Positions 27,501 to 36,000 of a stretch of DNA of 64,000 nucleotides are shown one piece after another. The DNA is from a virus. The stretch spans positions 1 through 64,000 of IMG/VR virus record IMGVR_UViG_3300049491_000465; one strand, written 5' to 3'. The notes beneath the pieces were generated by a model, which made no database searches, was not told the origin of the DNA, and saw only the letters and a list, made by a program, of their open reading frames with translations. Both the position numbers and the translations under genes were made by a program. Positions within the stretch are counted from its first letter, which is position 1. Each line of letters begins with the position of its first letter.

Positions 27501-28495
27501 GTCAATCCTCTGGTGAATTACTTCTGGGAACTGGTGACGTTCTTGATCCTAAACATTTGAATCTTTCTGATTTTGTCGGATCACAACATGCTTGGTCGGT
27601 AGTATTTACTGATCGTGCTATGTATGGTGTGGATTACAATAAGAGAAAAGTCTGGAGAGCACTCCAGCAAGAAGGTGGACTTTCTGTTGAACCAACAAGT
27701 GATATATATGGATACCGAACAACTATACATCAGCTTTGTGAGAAGAATACTGGGGACTCTGATATTACTGAACTTCTTGATGATAACCCTGTATGTAATG
27801 CAGGTATTGTGGCACATTATGACAGAAAACATAATGACATTATCTTCTCTTGGATATATGGAAATCCAACCACTCCAAATGATTGTGACATTAATAAAAA
27901 CGGTTCTACAATTGTTTTCAATGAATGGATGAATGCATTCCATGGAGAGAGAACTGTTGCTTCACCAATGTCTCTTTCTGTGAATGAGGATTTCTTTTAT
28001 TTCAATCCAAACATATTCCCAAGTATGAATCCAATTCCTGTTCCAAATGGAGACGCTTGGATTCAGGATATTAAGATTTCAGGTGGAATTGAAAATGCTA
28101 CATTGTTCTTTGGGATTGCAGATCCTCATATCTCTTTTGTTGAATTCATTGTTAAAGAACCTGCTGATATTGCAAAAGTGTTTGATAATCTTCACATCAA
28201 CTCTTCTCCGGAAGATTTGTATAAAGCTTTCTATGAAACTCAACATCAAACAGGAGAACATTTTCCATGGATCGTTGGAGATGAAATAAACTACTGGAGA
28301 GATCCTATATACCAAGAAAATCTCTGGAGACTTCCGATTATTAGAACTCAGCAAATACAGGAACCTGAAAACAATATCTATGATGTAGATAGCAGATTCA
28401 GAGGGCGTTGGTTGAAAATAAGATTGGAATATAAGACAGGAAGCAATATCTTTATAAAATCAGTTTTGACTGCATTTAGAGAGTCTAAACACTAA
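24581..28495 (+). CDS. Large tail/muzzle-type virion protein
   Basis: The protein has 1304 residues, overwhelmingly beta-structured, with no membrane segment and no enzyme motif. It starts with a short N-terminal arm (FFKGDNRDLDVLRMPNDTA, then RLQNMRIIDVDGKG), as seen in the largest beta-rich tail proteins of crAss-like phages, which form the tail muzzle/nozzle. Size, gene order (after ring-like proteins, before cargo-like proteins) and fold content fit such a component. Repeated aromatic and Gly-Asp turns suggest beta-propeller or sandwich repeats but I cannot count blades reliably. Confidence 0.6.
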   Translation: MPVQNNEFFKGDNRDLDVLRMPNDTARRLQNMRIIDVDGKGLVCTNIGGNEFRFSLTHGFIPIGRCEYNGIGYIASVNPDTGEGEIGCYPAPTALADQNPSAVGFGAKVYAPLFNFTGGNISRDPNSIAQAFRTPLFNFDCHNQIDMFAREDYDGSVNLYLAEKGNPLRVINSGFDKSGALTSIGRRYWNGSFPNAISLINESENHIDVQFTGLGKAGSLRGGNWIFFVRYATENFDKTSFFTETNAIMITSGEYANEGIRHHGVKGGEVTDKSVNLSFSDIDPTYSYLEIGYMYSFNESQEFGIIDKLYALDPNSSTINIEITGYEGRFETGFEEVIRSKVRFDGATTHTQLENRYFAADLFDNTDFDDDASQDILDFAQKIKPKYDDSKLIAHISGSGSPIGIYNNVDNTYNFTGHFRGESYAYGIVCVLNNGRETQAYPIEGVDDYNGVGGTTNQNGIYRFPNINLSQTVAGNNIRVMGIKFDISSAIASIPQYILDNVSGFYFVRSKRNETLLYQGLTLPCYNAAEGKDIRGLWFAFPDFPQILKRNENLVPMFELNGDDENGAEFPYIHRFDPDDLLDREFTFVFWHNNLNKRIANKFGFYSPDHFFNKSVGVNKAFVSTFADVTFNISQEDKLSKPDYFYGDNTYTYILGPKSMYDIANIKEWEPANNNGYASYFNEGAKSDFNGNFYFFAKNLLGTKYIEVRNHEMAWNSYIGINSSNALRYRLSNIYRTNVDPSIFDINDLYDIKATEYYKISKFYKISDVVADPSIVNGNIFYRGDCFLQRTWLKQLFNPKYGVGVKDDGGGVFGWTAALPGPIKERLFTFGTSFSIITENKINTEMRLDNAINKYYPGSVALIYDHAAKNIEKESQDLNRGYNELLSVKSYRGIDREIPFIPEKKHAAIMVSNKHVLGSFLDGYRVIDQNAIRDYDYRMGKIVRIGVLNNILLSVQEFGVNRHFVNEKAVLNGGQSSGELLLGTGDVLDPKHLNLSDFVGSQHAWSVVFTDRAMYGVDYNKRKVWRALQQEGGLSVEPTSDIYGYRTTIHQLCEKNTGDSDITELLDDNPVCNAGIVAHYDRKHNDIIFSWIYGNPTTPNDCDINKNGSTIVFNEWMNAFHGERTVASPMSLSVNEDFFYFNPNIFPSMNPIPVPNGDAWIQDIKISGGIENATLFFGIADPHISFVEFIVKEPADIAKVFDNLHINSSPEDLYKAFYETQHQTGEHFPWIVGDEINYWRDPIYQENLWRLPIIRTQQIQEPENNIYDVDSRFRGRWLKIRLEYKTGSNIFIKSVLTAFRESKH

Positions 28496-28507
28496 AAAAC
28501 GTAAGTT

Positions 28508-29509
28508 ATGCCATGGCCAGCAATTGCCGCAATAGCGGGTAAAGTATTAGGAGGATTAGCTGCATCTGGAGCAGGTGCAGGAGCGGCCGGTGCTGCCGGA
28601 GCAGGAGGAGCTGGTGCAAGTGGTATTGGTGGAATGCTTGGCGGAGGCGGAGGCGGTATGATGGGCGGAAAAGGTATCATGGGAATGATGGGTGGCCAAG
28701 GTGGAGGCGGAGGTCAAGCCGGTGGAATGATGCAAAATATAGCTGGTAAAATAGGATCGACTGGTGCTGCTGTACAAGGTGGACTTGTTAATATGCTTGA
28801 AGCACAAGATGGTTTATTGATTGATCCTAAATTGTTTGATTATTTATCAAAGATGCAAGGAACCGAAGGACAAGCTCCAGCAATGGGAAATCCTCCAGTA
28901 GCAGACAATACTGCTATGGCATCTGGATTAGAAGCTCAAACACCTCAAGTTCAAGGACAAGATGTTCCTGATGCAGCAGGTTCAGCACCTCCAGTAAATC
29001 CAATGACTCAAGTTCCAGATCCAAATCAACAAGTGGCGGATCCGGCAAGGCAACCTGCTCAACAGCAAACTATCACACCTGGAAATCCAAGTGATTTAAA
29101 AACTAATTTACCTGGTGCAAATCAGGGCCCTCCAGGAAAAGGAGCAGCCGGACAGATTAGCTCTTTAATGGGAATGATGGGTAAAGGAAATTATACAACC
29201 GATCAAAGAGGTGTTACACAAGTTTCTGAAACAAGTGATGTTTTAGGTAATTCTGTTAAGAAATTCGACCCTAAAAAGCCTGGCTCAGCCATTACTGCTA
29301 CTGCTGCTTTTGTTACCGGGATAGCTAAACAGCAATCAGAACAGAGAAGAGCTCGTCGTGAAGAAGCACAATTAGCTTCTGATTTCTCAAGAGCACAACA
29401 AGCCTCAAGTGTTTATGCAGATCCAAACAGTGTTTACTATTCTGCAAAAGATGGTGCACCTGTTAGTTTATCAAAGATGATGGTTGGAGGTAGAACTAAA
29501 AACTGTTAA
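28508..29509 (+). CDS. Gly/Ala-rich cargo-like or ejection protein
   Basis: The protein has 333 residues. Residues ~1-100 are extraordinarily Gly/Ala/Met-rich (AAIAGKVLGGLAASGAG, then several GGGGG and GMMGG runs) and weakly hydrophobic, which could insert into or cross membranes. Residues ~110-230 are Pro/Gln-rich and flexible. Residues ~255-310 form a charged helix (KQQSEQRRARREEAQLAS), and the end has YYSAKDGAPVSLSKMMVGG. Composition and neighbours fit an internal or ejection protein. The mixture is unlike neighbouring genes. Confidence 0.5.
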   Translation: MPWPAIAAIAGKVLGGLAASGAGAGAAGAAGAGGAGASGIGGMLGGGGGGMMGGKGIMGMMGGQGGGGGQAGGMMQNIAGKIGSTGAAVQGGLVNMLEAQDGLLIDPKLFDYLSKMQGTEGQAPAMGNPPVADNTAMASGLEAQTPQVQGQDVPDAAGSAPPVNPMTQVPDPNQQVADPARQPAQQQTITPGNPSDLKTNLPGANQGPPGKGAAGQISSLMGMMGKGNYTTDQRGVTQVSETSDVLGNSVKKFDPKKPGSAITATAAFVTGIAKQQSEQRRARREEAQLASDFSRAQQASSVYADPNSVYYSAKDGAPVSLSKMMVGGRTKNC

Positions 29510-29512
29510 GAG

Positions 29513-30988
29513 ATGAGTATCTTGAAAATGTCATACGGAACAATACCTGGTAATGGTCATCATAAGTCTGATGATAAGGTTATGAATGCAGGTCCCGGAC
29601 ATGTTGTTCCAGGGGAAAATCTTCATGTGGCTAAAAGACTTGTTTCTGATATGGGATATGATCCTGATGCAAGTGTTGATCTTAATCAAGGTAGAGGGAA
29701 TGGTCAGAACATAAAGATCAGTTCCGGTGAATTCTTCATGAATGAACAACAAGTTGAGGAGTTGAGAAATAAAGGGGTTAATCCTGAATCTCTGTCTCCG
29801 AACTCAAAGTATAATCAAAGCGGAAACAATATGAACGGTGGTCCAAACGCTTATGCTTCAGGGGGTATGACTCTCTATGAGCTAATGATGAATAACAATA
29901 ATCAGTATCCATCATATCAAGATGCTGGGTCTACCGATCCATTAAAAGATCCTTGGGAACAAAGGCCGGCTAATGAAATTCTAATGCCTCCAGGAGCTAC
30001 TGCTGATCAAGGTTCAGAACTTCCATCTGCACCAAGAGATATGAAAGAAAACTTTCCTATCAGTACAGAGATGCAGGTTCTTGATCCTAACTCATGGAGT
30101 CCAAACATTCCAGATTATGATCCTTTAAGAGAACCATGGGAACAATTACCTGCTGGAGAAATATTATCACCTGGAAATCCAGATCAAGGATCTGATTTAC
30201 CAATAACTCCAGGTAATTTAAGAGAACCATACAATCTTGGACCAAAACCTTTTGAAGCAGAAAAACCTGCTGGAAAAAGTCCTGAAGATATTTACTTACA
30301 AGATTTGCTTCATAAGAACAAGAAGTCAGCAGACAAGGAGGTTCTTGCAAATATGGCTATGTTTGGCTGGAATGCTTCAAGAGGTAGAATGCCTGGTGAA
30401 CAGCCAAAAATGGTTCATATGAGAGAGGCTGTTCGTGATTACCAAGGTATGAAGAATCTTGCTGCTGGAGATCTTGAGAGAGCTGAAAGACGAAACGCTT
30501 ACACATTGAAACAACTTGGTGCTCCAGAAAAGATTGTTGGTCTTCATGCGAATACCATCCAAGGTGCAAACAAGATCAATGAGTCTATCTGGGATATGCA
30601 AGGACAGGATTCTATGCAGAATGCCGGTGTAGCAAATCAGGTTCGTATGGATTACGAGAATGCTATGCGTCAATACCGAGCTAATGAATCTGCTGCAACA
30701 CAGAATTTCAGAGATATGAAAGGTAAAAACATGGCTGAAAATGTTGCTCAAACATTCGATGTTCGTGATAATGAACTCTCAAATGAAACTACTCTTCGTG
30801 GATACAAGAAGAATCAAGAGATGGATGAGCTGGATCGTCAGTACAACACATTGAGCAAAAATGCATTTCAAGGTAAATATTTTAGTAGACAAGATTGGTA
30901 CAAAATGACTCCTGATCAGAGATCTAAATATATAAAGACATCTGATGAGCATACAGCAAAAATGAAAGGCTCAACTAATCAGGGCTAA
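29513..30988 (+). CDS. Cargo/tape-measure-like protein with SGEFF motif
   Basis: The 491-residue protein begins with a Gly/Asn-rich segment. Residues ~65-95 read NIKISSGEFFMNEQQVEELRNKG, close to the SDGEF-V motif found in tail tape-measure and internal proteins. A copy of the GG-x-x-LY-x-x-MM motif occurs (ASGGMTLYELMM, about residues 116-127), as in the SET-fusion protein. Residues ~130-240 are Pro-rich with two similar DPLKDPWEQ/DPLREPWEQ segments. The C-terminal 200 residues are helical and charged. Likely virion cargo; function unknown. Confidence 0.5.
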   Translation: MSILKMSYGTIPGNGHHKSDDKVMNAGPGHVVPGENLHVAKRLVSDMGYDPDASVDLNQGRGNGQNIKISSGEFFMNEQQVEELRNKGVNPESLSPNSKYNQSGNNMNGGPNAYASGGMTLYELMMNNNNQYPSYQDAGSTDPLKDPWEQRPANEILMPPGATADQGSELPSAPRDMKENFPISTEMQVLDPNSWSPNIPDYDPLREPWEQLPAGEILSPGNPDQGSDLPITPGNLREPYNLGPKPFEAEKPAGKSPEDIYLQDLLHKNKKSADKEVLANMAMFGWNASRGRMPGEQPKMVHMREAVRDYQGMKNLAAGDLERAERRNAYTLKQLGAPEKIVGLHANTIQGANKINESIWDMQGQDSMQNAGVANQVRMDYENAMRQYRANESAATQNFRDMKGKNMAENVAQTFDVRDNELSNETTLRGYKKNQEMDELDRQYNTLSKNAFQGKYFSRQDWYKMTPDQRSKYIKTSDEHTAKMKGSTNQG

Positions 30989-30995
30989 AATAATG

Positions 30996-31026
30996 TTGCT
31001 AAATAATTCGTTTTTAAGTAGATTTG
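30996..31026 (+). promoter_or_regulatory. Bacteroidota-type promoter before cargo and giant polymerase genes
   Basis: TTG at 30996-30998, a 20-nt spacer and TAGATTTG at 31019-31026 occupy the 55-nt gap before the gene at 31044, with a predicted start near 31032. It would drive the 648-residue protein and the 19-kb giant gene, and perhaps the receptor-binding genes to 57 kb. Confidence 0.65.
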
Positions 31027-31043
31027 ACAAAAAGAAATAGGTT

Positions 31044-32990
31044 ATGGCGTTAGTGGATTACATGGGTGATGCTCCTGGTTTTATGTCTTATAGAAGACAG
31101 CCTACTAAGAACATGACCGCTATACCACAGCGTCAAGTTCCTGCACAAAAGGAATTCAAACAAGAAGACTACGATATAAAAGCTGAAGGTCTCCCTGGTG
31201 ATAAACAAGTTGTTTATAATCAACAAAAATCATTTAATGATGGTCTTAAATCTTTATACAATCAGTATGGAGGTGAAATGGATTGGGTTACATCTGATCC
31301 AAGATACAAGGAACTTGTTAAATCCCAGGCTTACGCTGTTTATTCTGCTGATGCCGCTGTTCATAACGAAGAGAATGTTAAGGCAAGAAAAACAAAACTA
31401 AACGACGAGAATAGCGGTCATCATGGTAGTGATTTAGAGCTTGTCAGAAATCAAGATGGAACAATGTCTCCTAAAATAGGAGGCTTAGAGTCCGGTTACT
31501 TGAATAAAGAACAATTCGTTCAGCATGTAAGTGAAAATCCTAATTACAAAGAAATGCCTGATGGAAGTCTTGGTATTGGATATGTTGATTTCGATGAATC
31601 GGTTGGTTCAGGAAAAGCTTTTCACGAGATGCTTGATGGTGTTTATAAAGGAGGTGCATTAGGTGTAACAAGAAATGCAAGAAGTCTATCTGAGACTGAG
31701 AACACGAAAGTTACTGAAGGAATGAATTTTGCTGTGAATCATTTTGTGAAACATGGTAGGGATTATTCAGCAAATTTTGATCAATTACAAGATGCAACAG
31801 ACTATTTATTAAGATATGGAATGAATGAAAGTCAAGAGACTTTTCTTTGGCAATCATTTTTTAAAGACGCTCAAAAGGGACGAGAATTCAATATGCCTAA
31901 ATTGGATGAGAATGGTAAAGTCGTAACTAAAGATGGTCAAATGGTTATGGATAAAATCTATCCTACTGATGCAGATCTAAATGATCCTGCAAAGAAAAAG
32001 GTTTTATTCAACGTATATGTTCAAGATAGAATAATAGATTATTCTAAAAAATTCAAAACATCAAGTTCGGAAAGAGATGATCAAGAGCGTTTTGGTTATC
32101 AAAATTTTGATCCAGGAACAGGTCAGCCAATAGTTAATCAACAACTTCCTTGGTGGGCTAATGTTCAGTCAGGTCAAGGACCTGCCGGTGAAGGATTTAA
32201 AAAGAAAGAAACATACCCAACCTCTTCAACAAGTGCATATAGTCCAAGTTTATCTGGAAATCCAGAGAAACTCGAAGGAGATGTAATTGTTTATAATAGA
32301 TCAAATACTTCAAGTCAGTATATGGATCAAGCGGAAAAATCACTAATAGGAAATACTCTTGGGGAGATATCCGATGGAGGTCATTTTTTTGTAGGTAAAC
32401 ACCGCCAACCATTAGGAGGATTAAAAGATGTTACTATTTCTAAAGTAAAAGATATCCGACAAGTTCCAAGCGGAAAAATGGTAAAAGATCCTAAGACAGG
32501 AAAAATGGTTCCTGGAACAACTTGGGCTGCAAGAGTATTTATTGCTGCTGATGATGATTCTGATCTATTTGACAACTTAGAATATTGGGATGGAGCTGAT
32601 GGTTCTATAAAACCAATTGCTACCGAAGGATTTTTCGGAACGGATTACAATGATGAGCAAGCTCAACATATGGGTTATATTGTGGAAATGGATCGTTCTA
32701 TTGCTGAAAGTGATAAACTAATCATTAATGGTGACGAAGGTTCTTCATTGGGTGGTGGATCTCTTCTTGGAGGTGGAAGTGGAAAAGTTAAAGGTATTTG
32801 GGCTGATATTCCTGTTTCAGGTTATACAATGGCTGGATTCGATCAAGCTGGTAGACCTGAGAGTCAAAAATGGAGATCAGAAAAAATACAAGTTGGTGCT
32901 AGTCAAAAAGCTCACGCTATTCATAACGCTCAAAACCAGAGAAGTCAATATGGACAATCTTCAGGTGCGGTTTGGGTTCCGAAAAAATAA
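31044..32990 (+). CDS. Cargo-like protein upstream of the giant polymerase
   Basis: The protein has 648 residues, hydrophilic, without membrane segments. N-terminal residues ~1-60 are Pro/Gln-rich. A helical, charged block covers ~60-330. Residues ~330-560 are mixed, with Gly/Ser-rich linkers and a tandem KDPKTGKMVPGT-type turn. The end is low-complexity. It sits between the cargo-like genes and the giant polymerase, a place where crAss-like phages keep proteins stored in capsid and tail. No catalytic motif recognised. Confidence 0.5.
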   Translation: MALVDYMGDAPGFMSYRRQPTKNMTAIPQRQVPAQKEFKQEDYDIKAEGLPGDKQVVYNQQKSFNDGLKSLYNQYGGEMDWVTSDPRYKELVKSQAYAVYSADAAVHNEENVKARKTKLNDENSGHHGSDLELVRNQDGTMSPKIGGLESGYLNKEQFVQHVSENPNYKEMPDGSLGIGYVDFDESVGSGKAFHEMLDGVYKGGALGVTRNARSLSETENTKVTEGMNFAVNHFVKHGRDYSANFDQLQDATDYLLRYGMNESQETFLWQSFFKDAQKGREFNMPKLDENGKVVTKDGQMVMDKIYPTDADLNDPAKKKVLFNVYVQDRIIDYSKKFKTSSSERDDQERFGYQNFDPGTGQPIVNQQLPWWANVQSGQGPAGEGFKKKETYPTSSTSAYSPSLSGNPEKLEGDVIVYNRSNTSSQYMDQAEKSLIGNTLGEISDGGHFFVGKHRQPLGGLKDVTISKVKDIRQVPSGKMVKDPKTGKMVPGTTWAARVFIAADDDSDLFDNLEYWDGADGSIKPIATEGFFGTDYNDEQAQHMGYIVEMDRSIAESDKLIINGDEGSSLGGGSLLGGGSGKVKGIWADIPVSGYTMAGFDQAGRPESQKWRSEKIQVGASQKAHAIHNAQNQRSQYGQSSGAVWVPKK

Positions 32991-33020
32991 TGTTTGTTTT
33001 GAATTTTAGAATAATTAAAT

Positions 33021-36000
33021 ATGGCAGAAGATCAATTATCGAATGAAGCTCAAGACTTAGAGCTTCCTCAAGATCCTATTCAGGAAACATCTGTTCCGGA
33101 ATCATCTATTCCAGAGGCAGATCCTCCAGTTAAAAAATCATATTCAGTTCCAAAAGAGCATGTTGACTTTTATGGATTAACATCCATATATGGAAATTCT
33201 GATGCTGATGTTTTTGAAATGCAAAAAACAAAACCTCAGAAGATATTATCCATGATGCCGAAGGAAGAGGCTTTCAAACATTATTCTGAAGAGGCTAAAC
33301 GAATGGGTCTTGATTGGACTCCAGAGAAATTCGAACAAGATTATTCTTTTCGTGAAAAACAATATGCTAATTATAAAAAAGGCGTGTTTGATCATGGTAC
33401 TGGATTTGACCATACATTCAATAGAAGTTGGTCGAATCTTTTCGCAGACATGATATCTCCATACGAATTCAATCCATCAAGTGCATGGGTAAAAGTCAAT
33501 CCTCTTGATACTCAATTTATACATGAAGACGGAGAGCTTAAACGTGTAAAAACAAAAGATGAATCCATGTATGATCTTGGGTTTGTTTTGACTGATATTC
33601 AAGGTGATAAAGTAAAAAACGTATATGGTGATTACGTTAAAAACGAAAGGAAATATAAAGAAATAGAGATCGGTGGAAGAAAAATGAGAGTTCTCGATCT
33701 TGAAGCTCATAAAGATGATTTCTTTAATACTTCAAGAAACAACCCTGGTCCTGAAGGGAATACTGTTCTTGTTGCTTCTGAACTTCCAGACGGAACTCCA
33801 GCTTGGAAAGAAGAGACCATCGGTAAAATATCCGGTAAAGTTCATAGTGATGAAGTTGCCAGTGTTTACGGGCCAAGATCAATGAGACAATCATGGCATG
33901 AAAATCTATGGATGGCTTCACTTCCAAATGCAGCAGCTTCTATTCAAACATCTATTGTCGGTTTTGCTGATTATATTAAAGATGCTTTTGGATATGGAAA
34001 TGTTTATCTAAAAAATATGACTGGCGGTATTGGATCGACAGAATCCATTAGTGCGTTATATCAGGCTGGAACACCAGACTGGTTAGATAAAGCAGATAAA
34101 GAGTATAGGGATCATGCTGCTTGGATGAAGCCTAAAGCACCAGAGAATGTTCGTGGTGCTGGTGCTTTTGATAGTGCTCAATCTTTCGCTTGGAGCGGAG
34201 GGGCTGTTGCTGGTGAATTAATTAAAATGATAGCAGCAAGAAACTTCTCTTCATGGGCTGGAAAAACAGTTGGCATGACTCAGATGGGTGCTGCTAAACT
34301 TGGAGGATACATGGGTTCTGGAACCATGGCTATTTCTGCTGCTGATCAATTTAAGCAATCAATGATTGATAATGGTATATCTGAGGATAATCAATTCCTT
34401 CTGTATGGTCCAGCATTAGTTTCTTCATTTTTTGTTGAACGACTTGGCGGTAACATCCTTGATGATGGACTCAAATCATTCTATGCTAAACAGAATGTTA
34501 AAAAATATGTTGATGAAGGGATTCAGGAACAAGTTAAATTGTTCGGATTAAAATCTGCTTCTGAAATGTCAAAAGAACAAGTTAGATCAACTGGTAAAGT
34601 TGTATGGAATAAGATTTTCGATGCAAGTAAGTCGATGGGTGCTTTAGGTGTTAAGGCCGCTGGTGTTGCTGAGAAATATGCCCCTATATCTATTAAAGCT
34701 GCATGGGAGGAAGGAATGGAAGAAGCTGTTGAAGGAAGGATTTATACTGCTTTAGAAACTATTCACGATATGCATCAGGCTCATGATGCAAGAATGGGTA
34801 AAGATCTTGATCGATACACATATTCTTCATCTCCAGATGAAAAGAATTTTTATGAGGTAGACCGTCTTACTGGAATCAAAAGAAAGATTAGTTCTGAAAC
34901 ATACGAAAAGATGTCTTCAGCTCAAAAGATTAAGCCTGGAAACGGAATGTTCGGAGAGTATAATCCTGAGCTTGGTCTTATTTCTAACTGGACAAATAGA
35001 GCTACCGAAGGTCTTGTTGAAGACTTTGTTCTTGGTGCTTTTGCTGGTGGATTAATGACTGGTGCTGGAAAGCTTACTAATGGAAAAGATGCTCAAAAAG
35101 AAAAAACTCTTCAAGATTATGTTGTCCGTGGAAATGGCGATATAATGAGAAGTAAGTTTGCAGAGATGCATGAGAAGGGTCTTTTTGGACCAACAGACAT
35201 AAACACTCAAGATAAAGTTCATAACCCTCAAGATGAGAATTCTTTAAGTCTTAATGACATGGGTTATCAAACTGCTTTGAAAGAACTTGAAGAAGCTGAA
35301 TTAACTTTTAAGTTAACTGGACTTGAAGGAGATGCTCTTAAAGAAATGATGGAGTCTGAATACGGACATTCTCTTCTGAAGGAGGCTTATAACAATGTGG
35401 GCAAACAAAGAGATCTTCAGTCTGAAATAGATGATATTAATAAAGAGATGTCTGAAACAACAGACCCTCAATTAATCAAGAATCTTCAAGAAAAAATTAC
35501 TGATAAAACAAGGTTAAAGGAAGACTTGAATATTCAGTTGGGAGAGATCAGATCTGGAGATCGTATGATTCAAAGTGTTTCTGATTACGCTATAAAAGAT
35601 TGGAGCTCACAAAACAATACTGGTATCATCGATCCTAATGGAAATAAAGTAACTCCTGGTATAGCAGAATTGAAAAACGTAAGTGATCGTTACGATTCTA
35701 AGAAAGCTGCTGAGATTGAAAAAATAAATGAAGCGAAATCAAAAAGAGTACAGCTTGAAAATGAGGTCGGTTCTTTTTCTAAATCAAAAATAGATCCATT
35801 AAGTGCTGAATCAAATGTTTTTGAAAAGATCTCTGATATTCAGATAAAAGCTTCTGAAGTTGGTTTATCTGAATCCGGAACTAAATCAATGATGGATAAA
35901 CTTCAAGGTATTCGAAAAGATATTTTGAGAGGTATCGATCAATTTTTTACAGCGGAACAAATAACTGAAGCAGAAACGTCTCCTGATGAAGAAGCATTAA

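Noticed and set aside
27077-27943. Leftward ORFs of 120-142 codons inside the large tail protein gene
   Set aside because: They lie wholly antisense to a convincing 1304-codon gene and have the hydrophobic, Ile/Ser/Phe-rich composition of shadow frames.
28556-28807. Thr/Ser/His-rich leftward ORF opposite the Gly/Ala-rich gene
   Set aside because: Its composition is the direct complement of the GGN/GCN codons on the other strand, so it is a shadow.
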